NCBI GenBank assembly: GCA_016178585.1
Contig: JACOTA010000070.1
Span: 1 to 55,233 of the forward strand
Length of the DNA: 55,233 nucleotides
DNA from: Nitrospirota bacterium
GTDB taxonomy: Bacteria; Nitrospirota; Nitrospiria; JACQBW01
Direction of reading: 5' to 3'
In this document: piece by piece, positions 9,039 to 17,337 of the stretch
Layout of the letters: each line of letters begins with the position of its first letter
Position numbering within the stretch: the first letter of the stretch is position 1
Program-made: the position numbers and the translations under genes
The notes under the pieces: model-generated
The model's database searches: none
The model's input: the letters and a program-made list of their open reading frames with translations, nothing else
Told to the model about the DNA's origin: nothing

Positions 9039-10360
9039 TGAAACGGATATCGGCATGGATTTCCAAACGATTAAATCTTCCTCCTGTACTCCATCATCTT
9101 CTGGATGAAAAAATCCCCGGCGGAGCCAGCTGGATCTATATCTTCGGAAGCGTGACCCTGTTTCTTTTTCTCCTCCAGGCGCTGACCGGAATGTTTCTGG
9201 CTATTTATTATGCGCCCACGCCGGATCATGCCTATGAGAGCGTCCGCTTTATTCAAGAAGAGATTCCTTTCGGTTCTTTTATACGGGGTCTCCATCATTG
9301 GGGAGCCAGTGCGATGATGGTCATGATCGGACTTCACATATTGCAGGTTTTCCTCTATGGCGCTTTTAAAGCTCCCCGGGAAATGATGTGGATGGTCGGC
9401 GGTTTTCTCCTGATCCTGACGTTGTCTTTTGGATTTACCGGATACCTTCTGCCCTGGGATCAAAAAGCCTACTGGGCCACCCAGGTCGGAATCAACCTGG
9501 TGGGGACTGTTCCGTGGATCGGAGGAGCCTTGACCCGGATCTTGAGAGGAGGGGGGGATCTGGGCGCTTTAACCTTAAGCCGTTTTTTTGCCGTCCATAC
9601 GCTCTTTCTTCCCTGGTTGGTTGTGATGATGATTGCGCTTCATCTCTTTATTTTAAGGCGAGTTGGAGCGGCTGGCCCCTGGGATAAGAAAAAGGCAGAG
9701 GCCGTTTCAGAGCCCTTTTATCCCAGGCAGGTCTTCATGGATGCGGTGGCGATGGGAGTGATGTTTATTGTGCTGGTGGTTCTGGCGGCTAATGTTCCGG
9801 CTCATCTGGCCGATCGCGCCGATCCCACCGATACCACCTTCCGGCCTGTTCCTGAGTGGTACTACCTTTTTTATTACCAGTTCCTGAAATATTTCGAGGG
9901 ACGTTTTGAAATTGTGGCGACCTTTGTCATTCCTCTCCTTTTTTTCGGAATATTTTTCGCGATTCCTTTTTTAGGACGCCGGTGGGAACGGATTCCCGTT
10001 AAACGGCCGATGGCAATGATATTAGGCGGGTTGTTTCTTGTTTTTGTGTTTACGATGCTGGGACTGGCCGTGAAAGAGACCGCTTCGATTGTCGTCGCCG
10101 ACCCGGCGATTGCCCGGGGGAAGGCGATTTATGCAAAACTGGCCTGCGCCGGCTGTCACAGGATTCAGGGAGAAGGGGCTCAGGTGGGACCTGATCTTTC
10201 GTATGAAGGGGATAAGCGGGACAAGACCTGGCTGGAGGCCCATTTTAAGGACCCACAAAGTCTTTCTCCCGGTTCTTTTATGCCCTCTGTTCGGTTAAGC
10301 GAGGCAGAATTGGAAAGTTTAACCCGGTATATGCTGAGCCTAAAAAAAGAAGCCCGATAA
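9035..10360 (+). CDS. Cytochrome b6/subunit IV/cytochrome c single-chain fusion
   Basis: 441 residues that combine three parts. Residues 30-210 are the four-helix cytochrome b6 core with heme ligands H87/H101 and H188/H203; the second pair is separated by 14 residues, as in b6f-type proteins. Residues 230-345 are the subunit IV part with PEWY at 273-276 (quinol oxidation site). Residues 355-441 are a C-terminal mono-heme cytochrome c domain with CAGCH at 371-375 and Met416 as likely axial ligand. Together with the Rieske protein this would make a two-gene bc complex. Start is ATG 9035 or 9038 after GAGGAG. Confidence 0.93.
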   Translation: MMKRISAWISKRLNLPPVLHHLLDEKIPGGASWIYIFGSVTLFLFLLQALTGMFLAIYYAPTPDHAYESVRFIQEEIPFGSFIRGLHHWGASAMMVMIGLHILQVFLYGAFKAPREMMWMVGGFLLILTLSFGFTGYLLPWDQKAYWATQVGINLVGTVPWIGGALTRILRGGGDLGALTLSRFFAVHTLFLPWLVVMMIALHLFILRRVGAAGPWDKKKAEAVSEPFYPRQVFMDAVAMGVMFIVLVVLAANVPAHLADRADPTDTTFRPVPEWYYLFYYQFLKYFEGRFEIVATFVIPLLFFGIFFAIPFLGRRWERIPVKRPMAMILGGLFLVFVFTMLGLAVKETASIVVADPAIARGKAIYAKLACAGCHRIQGEGAQVGPDLSYEGDKRDKTWLEAHFKDPQSLSPGSFMPSVRLSEAELESLTRYMLSLKKEAR

Positions 10361-10377
10361 ATATTATTGCAATCGTG

Positions 10378-10406
10378 TTGACGCGTAACTGAAACTCTTG
10401 ATAAAG
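10378..10406 (+). promoter_or_regulatory. Possible promoter for the stress-protein/SQR pair
   Basis: TTGACG (10378-10383) is followed after 17 bases by ATAAAG (10401-10406), a weak -10. The gap between cytochrome b and the stress protein gene is 99 bases and also contains ACCCT ... AGGGT (10422-10441), which could be a small operator. Confidence 0.35.
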
Positions 10407-10459
10407 GCTTGTCTGTTGCGCTACCCTGAAACTAGAGGGTTAGATTGAAGGAGGTCAAA

Positions 10460-11149
10460 ATGTCCAATTCCGCAACCAATCGCGCAAGTGTTCAATTGAA
10501 CATACAAAAGATACTGGTCCCTACAGATTTTTCGGAGTGTTCTGAAAGGGCGATGGCGTATGCTGGTTCTCTCGCGAGAGATTTCAAGGCTCGAATCATC
10601 CTTTTGCATGTCATCGAGTCGTCAGTTTATGCATTGGATACTTCTTTAATGCCTCCCGGAGACCCCCTTGGGTTGAGGCAGAAACTCATTGAGATGACCG
10701 AACAAAGAGTGAACCGGTTGAAAGAGAGCGGACTTGAAGCCGACGGGTATTGCGTCACGGGTGTCCCTTCGATTGAGATTATTAAAGCGGCCAGGGAGGT
10801 TCAGGCCGATCTGGTGGTCATGGGAACCCGAGGGAGAACGGGTTTGGCCCACATCTTACTCGGGAGCACTGCGGAACGGGTGATTCAACGCGCTCAATGC
10901 CCTGTTTTGACGGTTAAAGCGGAAACCATGCGGGCAGAGAAAGGGGAAAAGAAACAAACGATTGAAGAGAAAAGAAACACGGTAAAGGAGCTTGTCCCGC
11001 CCGGGGAGAATTTAACCTTTTGCCATTTATGCGCTCAGCCTTCTCATGACATCATTTGTGATGCCTGCAAGGTTCGTGTGCAGTCTGAGGCTTTTGACAT
11101 GAAGCAGAGGGTTGAAAAGGAAGGGCGGGCCGATACCGGCCGGAGATAG
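10460..11149 (+). CDS. Universal stress protein with C-terminal zinc-ribbon extension
   Basis: 229 residues from ATG 10460, which has a perfect AAGGAGGT 6 bases upstream; the upstream TTG at 10445 is rejected. Residues about 15-155 are a UspA fold, with the ATP-loop pattern G-x2-G-x9-G-S in GTRGRTGLAHILLGST. A charged linker (about 160-190) leads to C-x2-C-x8-C-x2-C (FCHLC ... CDAC), a likely zinc ribbon that ordinary USPs lack. The USP core is closely similar to the truncated gene at 54770. It is followed after 34 bases by SQR, suggesting a role in the same redox or sulfide response. Confidence 0.85.
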   Translation: MSNSATNRASVQLNIQKILVPTDFSECSERAMAYAGSLARDFKARIILLHVIESSVYALDTSLMPPGDPLGLRQKLIEMTEQRVNRLKESGLEADGYCVTGVPSIEIIKAAREVQADLVVMGTRGRTGLAHILLGSTAERVIQRAQCPVLTVKAETMRAEKGEKKQTIEEKRNTVKELVPPGENLTFCHLCAQPSHDIICDACKVRVQSEAFDMKQRVEKEGRADTGRR

Positions 11150-11183
11150 TTTAATTACAGTTTGAATAGGGAAGGAGGAAAAT

Positions 11184-12425
11184 ATGGCCCGCGTTGTTAT
11201 TATTGGCGCTTCAATCGGAGGTCTTCCAGCGGCCTATGAATGTCGGAAAATGCTAGGTCAACGGCACTCCGTAACGGTTATTTCTAATGTTGATTATTTT
11301 CATTTTGTGCCTTCCAATCCCTGGGTGGCCGTGGGTTGGCGGACGCGTAAGGAGATCTCCTTTCCATTAGCGCCTGTTCTTCGGAAAAAGGGGATAGAGT
11401 TTATTCAGTTGCCTGCAGAGGGAATCGATCCGAAGCAAAATCAGGTGATGACGTCAAAAGGCCCCGTAACGTATGATTATTTGATTATTGCTACGGGTCC
11501 TAAATTGAATTTTGGCGCGATTCCGGGGTTGGGACCCGGCGGATATACGCAGTCCATCTGTACAGTCGCTCATGCTGAACAGGCCTGGGGCGCCTATCAG
11601 GAATTTTTAAAAGATCCGGGGCCGATTGTCGTGGGAGCCGCGCAGGGAGCGTCTTGTTTCGGTCCGGCTTATGAAATGGCCTTTATTTTTGCGGCTGATT
11701 TGAAAAAGAAGAGGCTGCGCCGAAAAGTGCCAATCACCTTTGTGACGCCGGAACCTTATGTCGGTCATATGGGTCTCGCAGGCGTAGGCAAATCGAAACG
11801 ACTGATGGAAGATGAGTTTGCCGATCATGACATCAAGTTTGTGACGAATGCCTCAATTAAAGAGGTCAAACCCGGAAACCTGACCCTTGAAAGCGGACAG
11901 GAGATCCCTTTCCGTTACTCGATGTTTATCCCTCCATTTGCCGGTGTGGACGCGGTTGCCGGGACATCGGGGCTTTGCAATCCAAAAGGGTTTGTGAACA
12001 TCGATCCTTATCAGGCCAATCCCGGCTATAAAAATATCTATGCCGCGGGGGTTTGCGTCGCCATTCCTCCCGTGGAACAGACGCCTGTTCCGACCGGAGC
12101 GCCAAAGACGGGCTATATGATCGAATCCATGGTGGCGGCCGCTGTTCATAATATTAAAGCGGACATTGAAAATAACCCGAAAAGGGCAACTGCGACCTGG
12201 AATGCGATCTGTCTGGCGGATATGGGGGATACAGGAATCGCCTTTGTGGCTCTTCCGCAGATGGCGCCCCGCAATTTAAACTGGACCAAGAAGGGAAAAT
12301 GGGTGCATCTGGCCAAGATAGCTTTGGAGAAATATTTCTTGCATAAAATGAAAAAGGGGATCAGCGAGCCTTATTTTGAAAAAGCCATTTTAAAAACGCT
12401 TGGGATTACCAAGCTGGAAAAATAA
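11184..12425 (+). CDS. sqr: Sulfide:quinone oxidoreductase
   Basis: 413-residue FAD enzyme. VVIIGASIGG at 4-13 is the dinucleotide-binding loop. Cys126 (SICTVAHA), Cys158 (GASCFGPAYE) and Cys343 (AICLADMG) match the three redox cysteines of the Acidithiobacillus ferrooxidans enzyme (128, 160, 356) in local sequence. The C-terminus has the amphipathic helices (WVHLAKIALEKYFLHK) used for monotopic membrane attachment. It would oxidise sulfide and reduce quinone, feeding the bc complex encoded just upstream. AAGGAGGAAA precedes the ATG. Flavocytochrome c relatives are less likely because all three cysteines are in SQR contexts. Confidence 0.92.
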   Translation: MARVVIIGASIGGLPAAYECRKMLGQRHSVTVISNVDYFHFVPSNPWVAVGWRTRKEISFPLAPVLRKKGIEFIQLPAEGIDPKQNQVMTSKGPVTYDYLIIATGPKLNFGAIPGLGPGGYTQSICTVAHAEQAWGAYQEFLKDPGPIVVGAAQGASCFGPAYEMAFIFAADLKKKRLRRKVPITFVTPEPYVGHMGLAGVGKSKRLMEDEFADHDIKFVTNASIKEVKPGNLTLESGQEIPFRYSMFIPPFAGVDAVAGTSGLCNPKGFVNIDPYQANPGYKNIYAAGVCVAIPPVEQTPVPTGAPKTGYMIESMVAAAVHNIKADIENNPKRATATWNAICLADMGDTGIAFVALPQMAPRNLNWTKKGKWVHLAKIALEKYFLHKMKKGISEPYFEKAILKTLGITKLEK

Positions 12426-12428
12426 GAA

Positions 12429-12446
12429 CTAATACAAACGTATTAG
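12429..12446 (+). terminator. Small hairpin after sqr
   Basis: CTAATAC and GTATTAG (7 bp arms, 4-base loop) stand just after the sqr stop. There is no U-run behind it, so termination is only a possibility; the larger palindrome at 12465 may serve instead. Confidence 0.35.
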
Positions 12447-12464
12447 ATGTTGTTGCATTTCATC

Positions 12465-12517
12465 GTAGGGGCAGGCCCCTGTGCCTGCCCTGGGCAACCA
12501 CGGGGGGTTGCCTCTAC
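12465..12517. repeat. Nested palindromic intergenic repeat between convergent genes
   Basis: GTAG and CTAC close a structure with two inner hairpins: GGGCAGGC/GCCTGCCC and GGCAACC/GGTTGCC. Such GC-rich three-way palindromes are commonly dispersed in bacterial genomes. Its right edge supplies the TAG stop codon of the minus-strand GGDEF gene (12514-12516), and it lies between the 3' ends of two convergent genes, where it could act as a bidirectional terminator. Confidence 0.7.
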
Positions 12518-13953
12518 CTGTCAGAAGAGTTCCTTGGGATGATTCGTGTAATCCCAGGCCTGCGATTTTTCTGATCTTTAATGATTAATCCTTTTAATTT
12601 ATTGTTTGGAGAAAAACTTATTTTATTTCTTCCATTTTGTTTGGATTCATATAACGCGGTATCTGCATGGTGAAGAAATTCATCGGGAGTCGTTTTTTTG
12701 GTTTCAGATTCGGACAAAGTATGAATTCCAAAACTACAGGTAACCGCGGAGTCATCCGGAAGAAGTTTGGCATTCGAGATCGAGCTTTTCAGCCTTTCAC
12801 AAAGTTTCATAGCGGCCGTCCCATCCGCATCGGGTAGAAGAATCAGAAATTCATCTCCACCAAACCTGGCAAAGGTATCATATTTTCGTACAGAAGATTT
12901 AAATAACCGGGCCAGGCTCTGAATGACGCGATCGCCGGCCAAATGCCCGAACTTGTCATTAATCTTCTTGAAATGATCAATGTCAAAAATAATTGCGGAT
13001 AGAGGATGATTCAGCCGGAGAGCCCTGTCGATTTCCAAAGTAAGAATTTCCATAAAATATCTTCGATTATACAAACCGGTTAGCGGATCGCGAATCGAGA
13101 GGGTCTTTAACTTTTCCAATGCTTGCTGTTTTTGAATCGCTAAGGTCGCTCTTGAGGCCAAAAGCTTTAAGATATCAAGGCAAGATTGCGAGAATTCACG
13201 GGGTTTAAAGTCGTCAAGAAAAAGGATCCCCATTGGACCATCCTGGGCTGCTAACGGAACACCGATAAGAGATTTTACCCCTTCCTTTATTAACAAGGAG
13301 TTGTTAAAGGACGGGTTCTCTTCCACATTGGACACGACAAAAGGTTCTTTCTTGGACAGAACATGTTCTGTCAGACCTCCTGTCCGGACCAGGTCAATGG
13401 CATGTTGATAGAATTCAGTTGAAAAACCCTTTGCGTAGACTAAAAATAATTCATCTTTTGAATCGTTATAAATCGATAAAGAGGCCGCCGGAACCCCTGC
13501 CAGATTCATTCCTCCGTTTACGATGGTCTCGAATATATTGTCGGAAGTTTCAGCTTCGGAAAGTTTAAGCGCGACTTCGGCTAGAATCTGATGTTCTTCA
13601 AGCGATTCCTTTATTTCCTCTTTTTGTTTGTTTTCCTGACGAATCAAATTCATGAAAAGGGCGGCAGTTTCGCCCGTAGCAATGTTGAATTTACCGTTTG
13701 TCATATTCAAGAGATTGGATGCTATGGCGGGATCTTCTGTAAGATCAAAAACCAGATCGATATCCAGTTTTTCCAAATAATCTAATGAATCTTCAATAAA
13801 AACAGGAATGCCATTTTCCTCGGCAACGAACAGGCCTGGAGCAGAGGATTTAATATCGGAAATTCCTATCACCTTCACCCAATCAAGATTCAGGAACTGG
13901 TCTAATAATTGGGTTCCCTTATCTCCGGCACCCATCAAAAATACGTTTAACAT
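12514..13953 (-). CDS. Diguanylate cyclase with Rossmann-like and GAF domains
   Basis: 479 residues. Residues 1-105 look like a nucleotide-binding Rossmann domain (MLNVFLMGAGDKG start, DLVFDLTEDP, NIATGETAALF). After a coiled linker (105-130) comes a GAF domain (about 130-275), then GGDEF (about 285-455). The catalytic motif is intact, GGDEF at 365-369, and the inhibitory site RxxD is present as RKYD at 356-359, so it should make c-di-GMP under product inhibition. No signal peptide or membrane segment is seen, so it acts in the cytosol. The start has AAAGGAG 8 bases upstream. Confidence 0.88.
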   Translation of the reverse strand: MLNVFLMGAGDKGTQLLDQFLNLDWVKVIGISDIKSSAPGLFVAEENGIPVFIEDSLDYLEKLDIDLVFDLTEDPAIASNLLNMTNGKFNIATGETAALFMNLIRQENKQKEEIKESLEEHQILAEVALKLSEAETSDNIFETIVNGGMNLAGVPAASLSIYNDSKDELFLVYAKGFSTEFYQHAIDLVRTGGLTEHVLSKKEPFVVSNVEENPSFNNSLLIKEGVKSLIGVPLAAQDGPMGILFLDDFKPREFSQSCLDILKLLASRATLAIQKQQALEKLKTLSIRDPLTGLYNRRYFMEILTLEIDRALRLNHPLSAIIFDIDHFKKINDKFGHLAGDRVIQSLARLFKSSVRKYDTFARFGGDEFLILLPDADGTAAMKLCERLKSSISNAKLLPDDSAVTCSFGIHTLSESETKKTTPDEFLHHADTALYESKQNGRNKISFSPNNKLKGLIIKDQKNRRPGITRIIPRNSSDR

Positions 13954-14075
13954 GATGAGAAATCTCCTTTAAAAATATTTTACTTATTTCAGTTCATTTT
14001 ATAAGTATAACCGATTTTTGGAATTATGATTCAGGTTGAAGTTACAATGCTGTAAAGATCGATACAGGATGACAG

Positions 14076-14945
14076 TCAGGAGGAACATTTAACATGCTCT
14101 TTGAAAAGATTCATCAAAAGTTTTGTTAATGGACCAGGTTTGCCGTTTCCGATCTTTTTCCCATTCACTTTTGTGGCGGGCATGATTTCATAGCCGGTAC
14201 TCGTGATCAAACATTCATCCGCCATCAAGAACTCTTTTGGCTTGACGAGTTTTTCAATGACTCGAACGCCAATCTCTTTTGCAATTTCAATCACGATGTT
14301 ACGGGTGATTCCTTCTAAAATCCCTGATTTTAAAGAAGGAGTGACCAAGACCCCGTGTTTGATATAAAAAACATTACTGATGGTTCCTTCGGCGATATGC
14401 CCCTTGTCATTTAATAGAATCCCTTCATCTGCTCCGCTTTGTTTGGCTTCCATTTTTGCCAGAATATTGTTTAAAAAATTGGCAGATTTGATATCGTTCG
14501 GAATCGCTCCTGGATGGTTCCGGATGGTTTTGACAATTTTCAGGGCAAGCCCTTTTGAATAAAGAGATTCAGGGGGAGGGTTAAACGGAAACGCCATGAT
14601 CATAAAAGTAGAACGGGGACATAGGGAAGGGTCTAGTCCAATTTCACCCGGACCTCGAGAACAGGCGATACGGATGATCCCGTCTTTAATTTTGTTTCTT
14701 GCCAGAGTTTTTTCGACAATTGTTTGAATTTTTATTGGAGATTGGGGAAACCGCAATCCGATCCTGCGGCAGGAATGAACGAGCCTTTTTAAGTGATCTT
14801 TTAATTTAAAAGGCCGCCCATGGTATGACCGGATGGTTTCAAAGACCCCGTCGCCGTAAAGAAATCCATGGTCCATCGGAGAAACGCGGGCGGATTTTAA
14901 AGGAACCCACCGGTTGTTGAAATAGATGACGAGGTTTTTATTCAA
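14076..14945 (-). CDS. pabC: Aminodeoxychorismate lyase (class IV PLP aminotransferase fold)
   Basis: 289 residues of the fold-type IV PLP family (IlvE/PabC/D-amino acid transaminase). MDHGFLYGDGVFETIRSYHG is the family N-terminal signature; the PLP lysine is expected in the KSANFLNNILAKMEA region. These enzymes are hard to separate by sequence. The call rests on immediate linkage to the synthase gene: the TTG start (14945-14943) overlaps its stop. It would cleave aminodeoxychorismate to p-aminobenzoate and pyruvate for folate synthesis. A branched-chain aminotransferase is the alternative. Confidence 0.78.
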   Translation of the reverse strand: MNKNLVIYFNNRWVPLKSARVSPMDHGFLYGDGVFETIRSYHGRPFKLKDHLKRLVHSCRRIGLRFPQSPIKIQTIVEKTLARNKIKDGIIRIACSRGPGEIGLDPSLCPRSTFMIMAFPFNPPPESLYSKGLALKIVKTIRNHPGAIPNDIKSANFLNNILAKMEAKQSGADEGILLNDKGHIAEGTISNVFYIKHGVLVTPSLKSGILEGITRNIVIEIAKEIGVRVIEKLVKPKEFLMADECLITSTGYEIMPATKVNGKKIGNGKPGPLTKLLMNLFKEHVKCSS

Positions 14946-16372
14946 ATTTTAAGCTCCATTGCGTTAAAGAGGGCCCGGGCCTTTTGGATTGTTTCTTCAT
15001 ATTCCTTTTCAGGATCGGAATCCGCGACGATTCCGGCGCCGGTTTGAATATAGCCCTTGCCGTCAGTGAGAAAAAGGGTGCGGATAAGGATGTTTAAATC
15101 GAGGTCCCCCGAAAAACTGATATAGCCCAGGGAGCCGGTATAAGGCCCCCGGGTGACCTTTTCTAATTCTTCAATAATTTCCATGGCTCTGATTTTAGGC
15201 GCGCCGGTAATGGTCCCTCCCGGAAAAACCGCCTTTAAAATGTCATACCATCCTTTTCCCTTTTTTATTTGACCGGTAATATTTGAAACAATATGGATGA
15301 CATGAGAGTAGCTTTCAAGGCCCATTAATTCATCGACTTTAACCGATCCAAATTCGCAGACCCTTCCAAGATCGTTTCTTTCCAGGTCAACAAGCATGAG
15401 ATGTTCCGCTCTTTCTTTTTCATTGGCGATCAGGTCGGACGTCAGCCCGGCATCTTCAAGAGAATTTTTTCCCCGGGGCCGGGTTCCCGCGATCGGGCGG
15501 GTATTAAGCCGTCCTTGAAAGAGATTGACCAGCCTTTCCGGGGAAGAACTCACGATTTGAAAGTCCCCGGCATCCAAAAAAGATGAAAACGGAGCCGGGT
15601 TAATTTTTTTCAGGACTTCATAAAGAGAGAGAGGGGAGGCGCCGACTTCAGAAACGGTAAAACGTTGTGACAAATTGGCCTGGAAAATCTCTCCGTTACG
15701 AATATATTCTTTACACTTAAGCACATTCTCTTGAAACGCCTCTTTTGAAATGGACGGAGAAATGGCGGGAGTCTGGAATGCGGAGCATGGAACGCGGGGG
15801 CATTTCGGGGAAGTTTTTAGTCTTTCAAAATACAAGAAGACTTTCTCCTGACCGGTTTTTTCGAGACTTTCCCAATCTTTTTCTAATAAATCTTCGGGTG
15901 AAGGACAATAAATAATTTTCCCGGTTCTCTCCAGGTGGTCAAATACGATGATGGTATCGACAAAGAGAAGAAAACAGTCGGGGAAACCGATCCCTTCCCT
16001 GGGTTGGAAAGGAAGCCGCTCAAAATAACGGACCATCTCATACCCAAAAAAGCCGACCGCTCCTCCGAAAAAGGGAGGAAGACCCGGTGGTCTTGAAAAA
16101 TTAAAACGGTCGATTAGCGGCTTTAGATATAAAAAGGGGTTACCTTTTAAAATTTTGGCCGGGCCTCCTTTTTTTTGGATGACGACCGTGTTTTTCCCGG
16201 CGTTAAATGTCAGATAGGGGTCGGAACCCAGAAAAGAGTAACGTCCTGTGATCGGATTTTCCCGCGCGCTTTCAAGAAGAAACCCGGGCGGGGAACGAAA
16301 GATTTTCTTAAAGCAGAAAAATGGGGATTCGTAAGGGATCACTTTTACAATAGGCTTAAATTTAAATCCCAT
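14942..16372 (-). CDS. pabB: Aminodeoxychorismate synthase component I
   Basis: 476-residue chorismate-binding enzyme. The C-terminal catalytic domain has GGTITGAPKIRAMEII and GRYSFLGSDPYLTF in the N-terminal domain. The active-site signature reads PIAGT rather than the PIKGT of E. coli PabB, a residue shared with anthranilate synthase TrpE. I keep PabB because pabC follows with overlapping codons and no trpG/trpD is nearby. It converts chorismate and ammonia to aminodeoxychorismate. The glutamine amidotransferase partner (pabA) is not in the window. pyrF lies 8 bases upstream, forming a pyrF-pabB-pabC unit. Confidence 0.82.
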   Translation of the reverse strand: MGFKFKPIVKVIPYESPFFCFKKIFRSPPGFLLESARENPITGRYSFLGSDPYLTFNAGKNTVVIQKKGGPAKILKGNPFLYLKPLIDRFNFSRPPGLPPFFGGAVGFFGYEMVRYFERLPFQPREGIGFPDCFLLFVDTIIVFDHLERTGKIIYCPSPEDLLEKDWESLEKTGQEKVFLYFERLKTSPKCPRVPCSAFQTPAISPSISKEAFQENVLKCKEYIRNGEIFQANLSQRFTVSEVGASPLSLYEVLKKINPAPFSSFLDAGDFQIVSSSPERLVNLFQGRLNTRPIAGTRPRGKNSLEDAGLTSDLIANEKERAEHLMLVDLERNDLGRVCEFGSVKVDELMGLESYSHVIHIVSNITGQIKKGKGWYDILKAVFPGGTITGAPKIRAMEIIEELEKVTRGPYTGSLGYISFSGDLDLNILIRTLFLTDGKGYIQTGAGIVADSDPEKEYEETIQKARALFNAMELKI

Positions 16373-16380
16373 GGTAAAGA

Positions 16381-17103
16381 CTATTCTGTGGGAGAAATTT
16401 CCTGAATGATCCTCTGAAGGGCCTTCTCGGGATCTTCAGCGGTCAGAACAGGTCTGCCGATGACTAGGAAACTGGCCCCATGAGCAAGGGCTTCTTCGGG
16501 TGTTACGACTCTTTTTTGATCGTCATGGGCGGCCCATGCGGGCCGGATTCCGGGGACCACATAAGAAAAATCTTTTCCAAACTCTTTCCTTAAGAGGGGG
16601 AGCTCAAGCGCCGAGGTAACGACACCTTCGATCCCCGATTCCTTTGCGAGCTTGGCGAGCCGAATTGAATGGTATACGAGGGGGCCCTGAAGACCCATTT
16701 CTGTTTCGACCATGATTTTGCTATGGCTCGTGAGGAGCGTAACGGCCAGGATTTTGGGGAGAGGGAGGTTATTTTGAATCGCAAAATTACGGGAAGATTC
16801 TATGCAGGTTTTCATCATTTCGGCCCCTCCAAGGGCGTGGACATTGAACATCCCGGCACCCATCCGGGTTGCTTCAATTCCGGCTTTTGCGACGGTATGT
16901 GGAATATCGTAGAACTTCAAATCTAAAAAAACTTTCGACCCGTTCCGAAGGACTTGATCGACGATCCGGGGACCTTCCGCGAGAAAGAGCTGGCTTCCGA
17001 TTTTAAACCATTCGATAAAGGGTTTTAATCGATCGACCCATTCAAGGGCTTCGCCGCCGGATTCAACATCAAGGGCTAAAATGATTTTTTCGTTGGGAAT
17101 CAT
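16381..17103 (-). CDS. pyrF: Orotidine 5'-phosphate decarboxylase
   Basis: 240 residues with the diagnostic active-site D61-L-K63-F-Y-D66-IPHTV (DxKxxD) and the N-terminal ILALDVES. It catalyses the last step of UMP synthesis as a TIM-barrel dimer. The C-terminal phosphate-binding GIRPAW and VIGRPVL are present. Length matches the bacterial enzyme. It leads a minus-strand set with pabB and pabC. Confidence 0.96.
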   Translation of the reverse strand: MIPNEKIILALDVESGGEALEWVDRLKPFIEWFKIGSQLFLAEGPRIVDQVLRNGSKVFLDLKFYDIPHTVAKAGIEATRMGAGMFNVHALGGAEMMKTCIESSRNFAIQNNLPLPKILAVTLLTSHSKIMVETEMGLQGPLVYHSIRLAKLAKESGIEGVVTSALELPLLRKEFGKDFSYVVPGIRPAWAAHDDQKRVVTPEEALAHGASFLVIGRPVLTAEDPEKALQRIIQEISPTE

Positions 17104-17172
17104 GAATAGGTGCCGTTAGATTTAACTCGAAGGTATCATACAATGAATCTCATTAAAGTCAATATGTTGTTT

Positions 17173-17319
17173 AAGCCCAAGAACAGCGATAGGATTTGTA
17201 ACTCCTTGTTTTGCCTGTCATCGCGAGCGCCCGCAGGGTGCGTGGCGATCTCGGTTCACGATGGCGAGATTGCTTCGCTTCGCTCGCAATGACAACTTTC
17301 TATCGCTGTTCTTGGGTTT
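17173..17319. repeat. Doubly nested inverted repeat
   Basis: Outer arms of 20 bases (17173-17192 and 17300-17319) are inverted copies with one mismatch. Inside are arms TGTCATCGCGAGCG (17216-17229) and CGCTCGCAATGACA (17281-17294), again with one mismatch, plus GGCGATCTC/GAGATTGC. The inner part looks like the dispersed TGTCATTGCGAGC palindrome seen in many bacterial genomes. The element fills most of the 234 bases between pyrF and the HEAT gene and ends 18 bases before the latter's GTG. Confidence 0.75.
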
Positions 17320-17337
17320 GCGCCTATATTTTATAAT

